Source: Sphingomonas flavalba (GTDB lineage: Bacteria > Pseudomonadota > Alphaproteobacteria > Sphingomonadales > Sphingomonadaceae). Taken from it: a stretch of DNA of 64,000 bases. The first letter of the stretch is position 1. Each line of letters begins with the position of its first letter. Location: positions 62,001 through 126,000 of the forward strand of contig NZ_SPHY01000009.1 of the NCBI RefSeq assembly GCF_004796535.1. Reading direction: 5' to 3'. Below are positions 44,462-52,294 of this stretch, piece after piece. The notes beneath the pieces are model-generated. The model saw nothing but the letters and a program-made list of their open reading frames with translations, was not told where the DNA came from and did not search any database. The position numbers were made by a program, and so were the translations under genes.

Positions 44462-45697
44462 TCATTCGCCGATCGCCACGCGGTCGGCGGAGTTGAACGA
44501 CACCATCAACACCGCATCCTCGGTGCCGATGTTGCGCGCATTGTGGATGGTGCCCTCCGGGATCATCACCGTGTCGCCGGCGCGCATCTCGTATTCCTTG
44601 TCACCGACCCGATGCATGATCCGGCCCTGCACGACGTAGAGCACCTCGTCGCAATTCGGGTGCCAGTGCGGTGGGTTTGCGTCGCCGGGGCGGATCGTCG
44701 CGCGGCCGGTCGTCAGATGGGACGCGTTGCCCAGCGAACGATGGGCGAACCACTCCAGCTGGCCCCACGGCGTCTTTTCGACGGTGACCTCGCTGCCCGC
44801 GCGGACGATCAGCTGCGGCTCGGGCGGCGGTGCGACACCGGGCGCCGGCGCCTCCGGCAGGGCCGCGGTCACCCCGCCGTCCGGTACCGTGTTGCCGCTG
44901 CTCCACAGGATCGCGTTCAGCACCATCCGCCGCACCTGCGGCTGGTCGAGGAAGGCGAGGAAATGGCCGCCGGCAAAGCCGAACGACCGGCCGCCGCCGG
45001 GCCGCTCATAAGCCCAGGCGGCGACGCCGGGCCGCGCATCCTCGTAAACCGGGGCGCCGCCCTGGTACTGGACATGGGCGCGGGCGCTGAGGATTGGGGT
45101 CACCCCGGCGGCGCGGAAATCGATCGCCGCGTAATATTCGTCGAGATGGTCGAAATCGCCGACCCCTTTCGCGACCGGATGCGCCTCGCCAACGACGGCG
45201 ACCGGGGCGATTTCGATCGACCAGCCGCCGCCGGCCGCGCGCGAGGCGCCCAGCCAGTTCTGCGTCGCGGCCGCCTGCCCGGCATCGGCGACGGTCATCG
45301 CCTGGTGCAGCGCGACCAGCCCGACGCCGCGCGCCGCCAGTCGATCCATCTGCCCGCGGGCGGCAGGGCTGAACAGCGAGCCACCGTCGCGGTTCTCGCC
45401 CTGCGGCGCCTGATAGAGGACGACGACGCTGGCATCGTCGATCTCGGCCGGGTCGCGGGGAAAGCCGCCGGGATAGGTGCGGATAACCGGGTTCAGCTTC
45501 GCGAAATCGGGCGATGCCTTGATCAGCCGCTCCAGCTTGATCACCCCGTTGGGAAAGTCATGCTGCCCCTGGTCGGCCCCCTGCCGCTCGCCGCCGATCA
45601 GCACGATCGTCGGTGCGCCCGCCGTGCGAGCAGCCGATGGTGCTGCAAGCAGGGCGATCGCCGCCACCGGCGACAGGATGCGGCATAGTCGAGTCAT
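44462..45697 (-). CDS. ThuA-like domain fused to a cupin
   Basis: 411 residues. A signal peptide (LLAAPSAARTAG) leads to a ThuA/trehalose-utilisation-like domain (about 28-270; VGLVALHQAMT and FGFAGGHFLAFLDQPQVRRM) with a glutamine-amidotransferase-like fold. The cupin (about 310-411) has ANPPHWHPNCDEVLYVVQG and PEGTIHNARN, a complete metal-binding His set. ThuA homologues act on 3-keto sugars, and the cupin could be an isomerase or sugar binder. It lies between the TIM-barrel gene and DUF1080. Start 45697 follows a GGAGGAGAG ribosome site. Confidence 0.82.
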   Translation of the reverse strand: MTRLCRILSPVAAIALLAAPSAARTAGAPTIVLIGGERQGADQGQHDFPNGVIKLERLIKASPDFAKLNPVIRTYPGGFPRDPAEIDDASVVVLYQAPQGENRDGGSLFSPAARGQMDRLAARGVGLVALHQAMTVADAGQAAATQNWLGASRAAGGGWSIEIAPVAVVGEAHPVAKGVGDFDHLDEYYAAIDFRAAGVTPILSARAHVQYQGGAPVYEDARPGVAAWAYERPGGGRSFGFAGGHFLAFLDQPQVRRMVLNAILWSSGNTVPDGGVTAALPEAPAPGVAPPPEPQLIVRAGSEVTVEKTPWGQLEWFAHRSLGNASHLTTGRATIRPGDANPPHWHPNCDEVLYVVQGRIMHRVGDKEYEMRAGDTVMIPEGTIHNARNIGTEDAVLMVSFNSADRVAIGE

Positions 45698-45726
45698 GGT
45701 TCTTCTCTCCTCCATTCCGGCGGCGC

Positions 45727-46593
45727 TCATCGTGCCGCCGCCCGGGCGGCGCCCGCGCCGGCGCGGCTCAGCGTCAAGCTGGTGAAGCGCCCGACCTGCT
45801 CGGTGATCGCGATTTCCGCTGGCAGCCGCTCCATCGACGTCGCGCCGAAGAAGCCGTCGACCTCCGGACAGGCTTGGAGCACGAAGGCGACGTCCTCGGG
45901 CGAGGAGATCGGCCCGCCGTGGCACAAGGCGATGATGTCCGGCCGCTCGCTGCGCGCCGCGTCGACGATGGTCCGTACCGTCCGCGCCGCAACGTCCAGC
46001 GTCATCGCGGTCTTGGCGCCGATGCGCCCGCCGGTGGTCAGGCCCATATGGGCGACGACGATGTCGGCGCCCGCCCGCGCCATCTGCCGCGCCTGCTCGG
46101 CGTCGAAGACATAGGGGGTGGTCAGCAACCCCGCTTCATGGGCGCGGGCGATCAGCGTCACCTCCTTGTCGAAACTCATGCCCGTCTCTTCCAGGTTCAG
46201 CCGGAATGATCCGTCGATCAACCCAACGGTCGGGAAGTTCTGGACACCGGCGAAGCCCATGCTGATGATTTCGCGCAGGAACTGGTCGGTCAGCAGGAAC
46301 GGATCGGTGCCGTTGACCCCGGCCAGCACCGGCGTGCGCTCGACGATGGTCAGCACCTCCCGGCCCATCTCGAGGACGATCTCATTGGCGTTTCCATAGG
46401 CCAGCAGCCCGCTCAGCGAGCCGCGCCCGGCCATGCGGAACCGGCCGGAATTATAGATGATCAGCAGGTCGGCGCCGCCGTCCTCGGCGCATTTCGCGGA
46501 AATGCCGGTGCCGGCCCCGCTGCCGATGATCGGCTTGCCGGCGGCGATCTTCTCGCGGAACCCGTTGACAATATCTTCGCGCTTCCAGTTCAT
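45727..46593 (-). CDS. TIM-barrel 'phosphoenolpyruvate hydrolase' family protein
   Basis: 288 residues. The barrel has [41 protein letters not shown] and [12 protein letters not shown] as conserved loops, and [11 protein letters not shown] near the end. The family name is historical and the reaction uncertain. The same fold forms the C-terminal half of tomato Tm-1, whose N-terminal half matches the next gene upstream. It is also strikingly similar to the N-terminal domain of the sigma-54 activator at 48009-49763. 28 bases separate it from the UPF0261 gene. Confidence 0.86.
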   Translation of the reverse strand: MNWKREDIVNGFREKIAAGKPIIGSGAGTGISAKCAEDGGADLLIIYNSGRFRMAGRGSLSGLLAYGNANEIVLEMGREVLTIVERTPVLAGVNGTDPFLLTDQFLREIISMGFAGVQNFPTVGLIDGSFRLNLEETGMSFDKEVTLIARAHEAGLLTTPYVFDAEQARQMARAGADIVVAHMGLTTGGRIGAKTAMTLDVAARTVRTIVDAARSERPDIIALCHGGPISSPEDVAFVLQACPEVDGFFGATSMERLPAEIAITEQVGRFTSLTLSRAGAGAARAAAR

Positions 46594-46621
46594 GTGACCT
46601 CCGGGTGGAAATGATGTGATG

Positions 46622-47848
46622 TCAGCGCGCCAGCCGCCGATAGGCATCGACGACAGCCTGCGCGAAAGCGGGGTCGTTGATGTGCAGCGGGTGGCGGGTG
46701 ATCGTGCGGTTCGGCCCCTGCGCCACGCTCGCCTCAAGCGTGGCGAACAGCGCGGCATCGGCCTCGGGGTCGTGGAACGGGTTGCCGGGCCGGTCCAGCT
46801 CGGACACCCCGCCCTCGGGGATCAGCAGGACAAAGCCGGCATCGGGATAGGCGTTCAGCTTGCCGGCGATCCAGCGCGCGCAAGCGATATTCTCGTCGAC
46901 GCTGGTCCGCATCAGCGTGATGCTGGCGTTGTGGACGTGCAGCCGGCGCTCGCGAAACTGCGCGGGCACGCTGTCGAGCGGCCCGAAATTGACCATGTCG
47001 AGCGCGCCGAGCGACAGCACATAGGGCAAGCGGCGGTCCAGCATCCGTTCGAACCGGTCCGGCCCGCAGGGAAAGATGCCGCCGACGATTTCGTCCGCCA
47101 CCTCGGTCGTGGTGATGTCGAGCACCCCGTCGAGCAGGCCGCTGGCGACCAGGTCCTCCATCGCCCGCCCGCCGGCGCCGGTGGCGTGGAAGGTCAGGAC
47201 GTCCGCCCCCTCCCCCTCCAGCATGGCACGCACGCTCGTGACACAGGGCGTCGTCACGCCGAACATGGTGACGCCGATCGCCGCCGCGCCGCCGTCGTCG
47301 CGCTGTTCGGGCCGTGCTCGCACCGCGCCAGCAATCGCCCCAGCCGCGTTGCGGAACACCTGCCGCGACACCCGGTTCAGCCCGGCGACGTCAACCACCG
47401 ACGGCATCAGCATGATATCGCTGGTGCCGATATAGCTGCTGGTGTCGCCGCTCGCGACGGTGCTCACCATCACCTTGGGGAAACCGACCGGCAGCGCCTG
47501 CATCGCCCGCGCGATCATCGACGTGCCGCCGGTGCCGCCAAGGCCGATCACCCCGGCGCATCGCCCCGCCGCCACTGCCTCGCCAAGGAAGCCGCGCAGC
47601 GCAAGGCTCATCGCGGTGACCGCGCTGCCGCGGTCGCTATGCGCCAGCACCGCCGGCGCCCCGTCCGGATGGTGGCGGGCAACGGCGGCTCGGTCGATAT
47701 CCGCTTCGCCGCCCGGCGGCGCCAGCGTGCCGACGTCGACCAGCATGGCCGCCTCGCCACATGCCGCGATCGCGTCGGCCACGAAGCGCGCTTCGCTGAA
47801 CTTGGTGTCCAGCGTCGCCACCACATAGATCGGCCGCGGCCTCGCCAT
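46622..47848 (-). CDS. Tm-1-like ATP-binding protein (UPF0261)
   Basis: About 408 residues. Family motifs are [21 protein letters not shown] at the start, [37 protein letters not shown] and [18 protein letters not shown]0261 is the N-terminal half of plant Tm-1; nucleotide binding is known for that domain. It heads the operon and has a near-consensus sigma-54 promoter 36 bases upstream. Start: two adjacent ATGs (47851 and 47848) follow AGGAGG; 47848 has the better spacing. The chemical role is not known to me. Confidence 0.87.
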   Translation of the reverse strand: MARPRPIYVVATLDTKFSEARFVADAIAACGEAAMLVDVGTLAPPGGEADIDRAAVARHHPDGAPAVLAHSDRGSAVTAMSLALRGFLGEAVAAGRCAGVIGLGGTGGTSMIARAMQALPVGFPKVMVSTVASGDTSSYIGTSDIMLMPSVVDVAGLNRVSRQVFRNAAGAIAGAVRARPEQRDDGGAAAIGVTMFGVTTPCVTSVRAMLEGEGADVLTFHATGAGGRAMEDLVASGLLDGVLDITTTEVADEIVGGIFPCGPDRFERMLDRRLPYVLSLGALDMVNFGPLDSVPAQFRERRLHVHNASITLMRTSVDENIACARWIAGKLNAYPDAGFVLLIPEGGVSELDRPGNPFHDPEADAALFATLEASVAQGPNRTITRHPLHINDPAFAQAVVDAYRRLAR

Positions 47849-47883
47849 CATGCCTCCTCCCTTTCGCCTTTGCCCAGGGAACC

Positions 47884-47899
47884 AGCAATAAGCGTGCCA
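47884..47899 (-). promoter_or_regulatory. Sigma-54 promoter of the Tm-1-like operon
   Basis: Read on minus, TGGCAC-GCTTA-TTGCT matches the -24/-12 consensus. It is identical in both blocks to the promoter at 43420-43435. Transcription should begin near 47873, about 25 bases before the ATG at 47848. GTTAC-type repeats lie 46-95 bases upstream. Confidence 0.87.
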
Positions 47900-47944
47900 C
47901 CAGCCAGAACGCCGCAACTCAAGACATTGCACCACCGCTGCGGC

Positions 47945-47994
47945 GTTACCCTGTTACCGATGCCGGGTCAGGGTTACACCGGTGCGCCAGTAAC
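47945..47994. promoter_or_regulatory. Repeated GTTAC half-sites upstream of the sigma-54 promoter
   Basis: GTTACC occurs at 47945 and 47953, GTTACACC at 47973, and inverted GTAAC at 47990-47994. GTTACCCTG (47945-47953) and CAGGGTTAC (47969-47977) form an inverted repeat with one mismatch. The region is 46-95 bases upstream of the promoter and just beyond the activator gene's stop. Site number and pairing are inferred. Confidence 0.62.
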
Positions 47995-48008
47995 GGCCGC
48001 CGGCGGCG

Positions 48009-49763
48009 TCATTTCCCGTCGCCGCGCGTCAACTTGGCGTACAGGGTTTTTCGGCTGATCCCCAGCGCCGCCGCCGCGACGCTCTTGTTGCCGTTGGCTC
48101 GTTCCAGCGCCGCTTCGATGTCGCGCACGCCGATCCGCCGGGCATTGGCGATCGGCGACAACTCGGCGCCGCCGCTGTCCGGGTGGAAATGGATGCCACG
48201 GAGGACCGGCCCGTCCTCCAGGATTGCGGCGCGGGCAATCACCTGCATCAATTCACGGATATTGCCGGGCCAGCTGTGCCGCGCCAGCTTGCGTTCGAAC
48301 CGTTCGTCGATCGACAGCGCCGGAATACCCAATTCAGCCGCCGTCTTGCGCAGGAATGTGCTGACCAGATCGGGAATGTCGTCGGTCCGCTCGCGCAGCG
48401 GCGGCACCGCCAGGGTGACGGTGCTCAGCCGGTAATACAGGTCGGACCGGAACTTGCCCTCCTGCACCAGCCGGGCAAGCGACTGGTTGGTCGCGGCGAT
48501 CACCCGCACGTTCAGCGGGATCGGGTTGTCGCCGCCGACCCGCACCACCTCGCGCTGCTGGAGCACACGCAGCAGCGCGACCTGCGCCGCCGGGCTGAGA
48601 TCGGCGATCTCGTCGAGCAGCAGGGTACCGCGATTGGCCAGCTCGAACTTGCCGATGCGCCGCCGGTCGGCGCCGGTAAACGATCCGCGCTCGTGACCGA
48701 ACAGCTCGCTCTCCAGCAACCCGGCCGGGATCGCGCCGCAATTCAGGGTGATGAACGCCTGCTTGGAGCGCGGGCTGATCTGGTGGATCAGCGCCGCCGC
48801 CATTTCCTTGCCGACGCCGGTCTCGCCCTCGATGACGACGTTGACGTCGAACGGCGCAACCCGCTCGATCGTCGCCATCATCTCGCGGCAGGCGTCGGAG
48901 CGGCCGACGATCTCGTGGCGCTTGGGGTGCTCCAGGTCCGGCCCGGTCGCCCGCAACGCTTTGCAACGCCGCACGAAGTTGGAGGTGATCGCCTGCACCG
49001 GCAACCGCTCGAACACCGATCCGCCGGCGATGCCGTCGATCCGCGCCTGCTGGAACAGCGTGCTGAAATCGTCGACATCGGTGAACGGCCCGCCATAGAC
49101 GAGGCAGAGCGGCCGCGACGGCAGCGCCTGCAGTACCTCGATCATCTCGTTGATATAGCCGATCGCGCTTTGCAGCGCGTCGCGCCGGTCACCGAGCGCA
49201 AAGCGCACCGGGGTCAGGCCTGCGTTGACGATATAGGCGTCGACCTCGACCTCTGCAAACCGGTGCAGGTCGGCCTCGCTCAGCACGAAGGCAAACGTTG
49301 CCAGTCCCTTCTCCCCGGCGCGGCGCAGCAGGTCCACCTCGCTGGCGATACCCAGCCCCTCCTCCTCCAGCGCCAGCCGGATCTGCCCGTCGACGAAGCC
49401 GGCGGTCGGCCAGTTGGTCACCCCCTGCACGCCGATCGCGCGCAGGTGGTCGAGCTGGCGGTCGAGGTCGATCGCCGGGTCGCTCGCCATCACTCCGGCG
49501 ACGACCGGCAGGCCGCCGGCGTTGGGCAGGATGTGGCGCCGCAGCAGATCCTCGGTCTGCTCGTTGGCGTTGCCGTAGGCGAGCATTGATGCCAGCGATC
49601 CGCAGCCGACACTGCGGTACAACCCGGCGTTCAGCGCCAGCAGCAGGTCCGCGCCCGCGTCGACCGCATATTGCGAAATCTGGCCGGTCCCGGCGGAAAC
49701 GGCGACGATCGGCGACGCATTGCCGTCCCGCTGCTGCGCCAGGCGCTTGACCATTTCATGCAT
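48009..49763 (-). CDS. Sigma-54-dependent activator with TIM-barrel sensor domain
   Basis: 584 residues. Residues 1-275 are a TIM-barrel homologous to the enzyme at 45727-46593: [36 protein letters not shown] and GGSVFERLP align with it. Next is an AAA+ domain: Walker A GETGVGKE (313-320), sigma-54 loop GSFTGA (360-365), Walker B LLLDEIADL (381-389), arginine-finger region to about 460. A Fis-type helix-turn-helix ends the chain (546-580: AALGISRKTLYAKL). It should bind the GTTAC repeats and open the two sigma-54 promoters. The start was taken at the ATG at 49763, where the barrel begins. Confidence 0.93.
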   Translation of the reverse strand: MHEMVKRLAQQRDGNASPIVAVSAGTGQISQYAVDAGADLLLALNAGLYRSVGCGSLASMLAYGNANEQTEDLLRRHILPNAGGLPVVAGVMASDPAIDLDRQLDHLRAIGVQGVTNWPTAGFVDGQIRLALEEEGLGIASEVDLLRRAGEKGLATFAFVLSEADLHRFAEVEVDAYIVNAGLTPVRFALGDRRDALQSAIGYINEMIEVLQALPSRPLCLVYGGPFTDVDDFSTLFQQARIDGIAGGSVFERLPVQAITSNFVRRCKALRATGPDLEHPKRHEIVGRSDACREMMATIERVAPFDVNVVIEGETGVGKEMAAALIHQISPRSKQAFITLNCGAIPAGLLESELFGHERGSFTGADRRRIGKFELANRGTLLLDEIADLSPAAQVALLRVLQQREVVRVGGDNPIPLNVRVIAATNQSLARLVQEGKFRSDLYYRLSTVTLAVPPLRERTDDIPDLVSTFLRKTAAELGIPALSIDERFERKLARHSWPGNIRELMQVIARAAILEDGPVLRGIHFHPDSGGAELSPIANARRIGVRDIEAALERANGNKSVAAAALGISRKTLYAKLTRGDGK

Positions 49764-50009
49764 GGAACGAACCGGGCATTGCGTATGACACTGATACTCT
49801 TTCGCTGGCCGATTGCCGCCTCCGGCAGGTCCGGCGGCGCGCTGGCGGCCGATCGGCGCCGCACGGATCATGTTCGATACGGCTTTCCCCACACCACGGA
49901 TGCCCGGCCGCTGCAGGCGCGCCGAACCTAGGCTGGCCCGTGCCGTGAAATCAACCCGCCGGCGTCTGGACCTTTCGCATGGCCGGTGTCGCAGCCGTGC
50001 CGCTTAACT

Positions 50010-51209
50010 CTAACCCGGCCGCCCGTCGCTGCGCGGCGTCGTATAGATGTGCGCGGCCCACAGCACCCATGGCAGGAATGCGATCAGCCAGCCGAGCGCG
50101 GCGGCGCTCTGCCAGGCCAGCCAGTCCTCCGCCAGTTCGCCGCCCACCCGCAACAGGCAGACGATTTGCACCGCGACGAACGCGTACAGCGCGACCGGCG
50201 GCAGGACGAGCGGTCGTCCGGAATGTCCCTGCGTCACCCTGGTCACCATCGCCACCAGGATGCTGCCGAAAAAGCCGACGAACAGCGCATGCGCCGGCGC
50301 TCGGCCCAGGATCACCTCGCCGTGCAGCGCCAGCGCCAGGTCCTGCACCGTATACAGCGCGAAGGCGATCGGCAGCCAGGTGAGCCCGGCGAACAGCACG
50401 AACAGCAGCGGCGGCATCCGGTGGCGCGGAAACCAACGCCACAGCAGGTACAGGCTGAGCAGGAACAGCGGCAGGTCGGCGATCCACAGCCGCTCGGCGG
50501 GCAGCGCGACATGCAGCGCCATCAGCGCCCAGCCCGCGCCCAGCACCCAGGCCGGCCGCCACGGCTGGTATCCGGGCACGACATTGCCGGCGAAAAACGG
50601 AAACATGCGGTGGGCGACGGTGAAATAGACCGGGGTGAGCAGGCCGAAAGTGCCAATCTTGATCGCCAGGTCGCCCGTGGCCGCATCGCGGCCGAGCAGG
50701 TAGACCAGCCACAACACCAGCCCGGCCGCCCCGGCGCACAGCGCGCCATAGCAGCCGACCAGATGCCATGTCCGCCCCCGGTCGCGCCAGGCCAGTCGGC
50801 CCAGCGGCACCAGCGCCACCAGCCAGCCGGCCAGCGTCGCCGTCGCCCCCAGCACCGCGCCCGCCTGCCAGCCAAGCGCTCCGCCCAGCGTCAGCAACTG
50901 GCCGCCGAGCAGCCCGGCCGCCACCGGCACCGCATAGCCACGCGCGATCTCCGGTTGGCCGATCCAGCGCGGAAACACGGTCAACAGGAAGCCGAAGAAA
51001 AAGCTGGGAAGCACCTGATATTGCATCAGAAAGGCGTGCAGCCGCCCGGCATAGGGGTCGGGCTGCGGCATCGGCAGCAGCGGCCAGCGCGCGGCGGCCA
51101 GCCACAACGCCCACCACGCCATGGCAAGCAGCAGGTTCAGCCCCCCGACGAAGAACATCATTCGATGCGGCGCCCGGCCGAGATGGACGATCGACGGCGA
51201 CGAAGACAT
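50010..51209 (-). CDS. NnrS-family membrane protein
   Basis: About 399 residues with some 12 membrane helices. Family features include an early FFVGGLNLLLAMAWWALWLA helix, GRLHAFLMQYQVLPSFFFGFLLT, PVYFTVAHRMFPFFAGNVVPGY and HALFVGFFGSILVAMVTRVTQGHSGR. NnrS is a haem and copper membrane protein that protects against nitric oxide. The ATG at 51209 has AAGGAGGTG about 8-10 bases upstream. The quinol nitric-oxide reductase lies 1 kb away on the same strand. Confidence 0.9.
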   Translation of the reverse strand: MSSSPSIVHLGRAPHRMMFFVGGLNLLLAMAWWALWLAAARWPLLPMPQPDPYAGRLHAFLMQYQVLPSFFFGFLLTVFPRWIGQPEIARGYAVPVAAGLLGGQLLTLGGALGWQAGAVLGATATLAGWLVALVPLGRLAWRDRGRTWHLVGCYGALCAGAAGLVLWLVYLLGRDAATGDLAIKIGTFGLLTPVYFTVAHRMFPFFAGNVVPGYQPWRPAWVLGAGWALMALHVALPAERLWIADLPLFLLSLYLLWRWFPRHRMPPLLFVLFAGLTWLPIAFALYTVQDLALALHGEVILGRAPAHALFVGFFGSILVAMVTRVTQGHSGRPLVLPPVALYAFVAVQIVCLLRVGGELAEDWLAWQSAAALGWLIAFLPWVLWAAHIYTTPRSDGRPG

Positions 51210-51448
51210 GGCGCGACACCTCCTTGCTGCGCGATTTTCCCCTGACAACGCAACACACAAGCCCGGCACGCCCCTGTAGCGCAAATTCGGCGACCGCGCG
51301 CCGCCATTTCCACACCTTGCGCGAAGATTACGTGGCGTAGGACCATCAACCGGGCGCTGCCCCCGTGCCCCTGCGAAAGCAGCGGCCCGGAACGTATAAA
51401 CGGCGCGGCGATGCCGGGGAGCGCCCCGGCCCGTTTGCACCACCAGGC

Positions 51449-51988
51449 TCAGGCGACAGCCGGGTAGGTTACCCTGCCATCCTCACCCACCCGCGCCCCC
51501 GGCGTCAGGGTCGCCGTCACCGCCCGGCCGGGGTCCATCAGGTGGAACACGGCCTCGCCGCCGGCCAGTAAATAGTCGGTGACGATCCGCCGGTGGCACC
51601 GCCACCATACCGCCTCGGAACACATGATCGCGCAGCGCCGCGCGCGGCCAAGCGCGATCAGTTGGTCAAGCCCGGCACGGAACGGCGCGGTCAGCGCATA
51701 GTCGGCATAGTTGTGGAAGCTGCGATTGTCCCAGAACCCGTTGGTATCCGGCTCGGCCGCTTTCACCCGGCCGCGCAGCCCGCCCAGTTCTGCGATATGG
51801 GTATAGCCGATCTGGAACGGTGCCAGCGCATCGCCCAGGACGTCGAAATTATACTGCGGGTTGGTCCGCGACCGCGGCACAGATCGAATGTCGACGACGA
51901 CATCGACCGCGCCGACCCGCAGCAATGCGCAAAACGCCTCGATCGTCCGGGTCGAATGGCCGATGGTGTGGAACGGCGACGCCGTCAT
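51449..51988 (-). CDS. DUF488 family protein
   Basis: 179 residues. The DUF488 signature is complete: FHTIGHSTRTIEAFCALL, VVDIRSVPRSRTNPQYN, ELGGLRGRV and the cysteine motif MCSEAVWWRCHRRIV. Members are small cytosolic proteins of unknown biochemical role, often linked to nucleic acid or metal binding through the Cys motif. It overlaps the next gene's stop by 4 bases, so the two are probably co-translated. Confidence 0.86.
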   Translation of the reverse strand: MTASPFHTIGHSTRTIEAFCALLRVGAVDVVVDIRSVPRSRTNPQYNFDVLGDALAPFQIGYTHIAELGGLRGRVKAAEPDTNGFWDNRSFHNYADYALTAPFRAGLDQLIALGRARRCAIMCSEAVWWRCHRRIVTDYLLAGGEAVFHLMDPGRAVTATLTPGARVGEDGRVTYPAVA

Positions 51989-52224
51989 TGCCCGTTGCGC
52001 GGCAACCGGGTCAGCGCACTGCCCTTGTGCGCGGCGATGTGGTCGGTCCTGTCGCTCTTGATTTCGTATTGCGGGTCATCGGGCGTCGCGTGGCGCGGGT
52101 GGCCCTTGTAGGTGAAATCGCGGGTGTGGATCTTGCGAATCACGCCGGAGACCCGCCCGGCCTCCGAATTCCACCCGACATGATCGCCGACCTTGAACCG
52201 CTCCGTCATATCCGCACCCGTCAT
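51985..52224 (-). CDS. DUF2945 (Tudor-like) small protein
   Basis: About 79 residues (74 if the ATG at 52209 is used). The single domain starts TERFKVGDHVGWNSEAGRV, continues IRKIHTRDFTYKGHPRHA and ends with DPQYEIKSDRTDHIAAHKGSAL, as in DUF2945 / hypervirulence-associated Tudor-like proteins. I placed the start at 52224 because GGAAG lies 5 bases before it. Its stop overlaps the DUF488 start. Function unknown. Confidence 0.8.
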   Translation of the reverse strand: MTGADMTERFKVGDHVGWNSEAGRVSGVIRKIHTRDFTYKGHPRHATPDDPQYEIKSDRTDHIAAHKGSALTRLPRNGQ

Positions 52225-52294
52225 CACGCTTCCCGAAAGGGAAAGCACCGCATGGCCGACGGGTTCCGCCTTCTCCCGAAATATGCGCTCCGCC

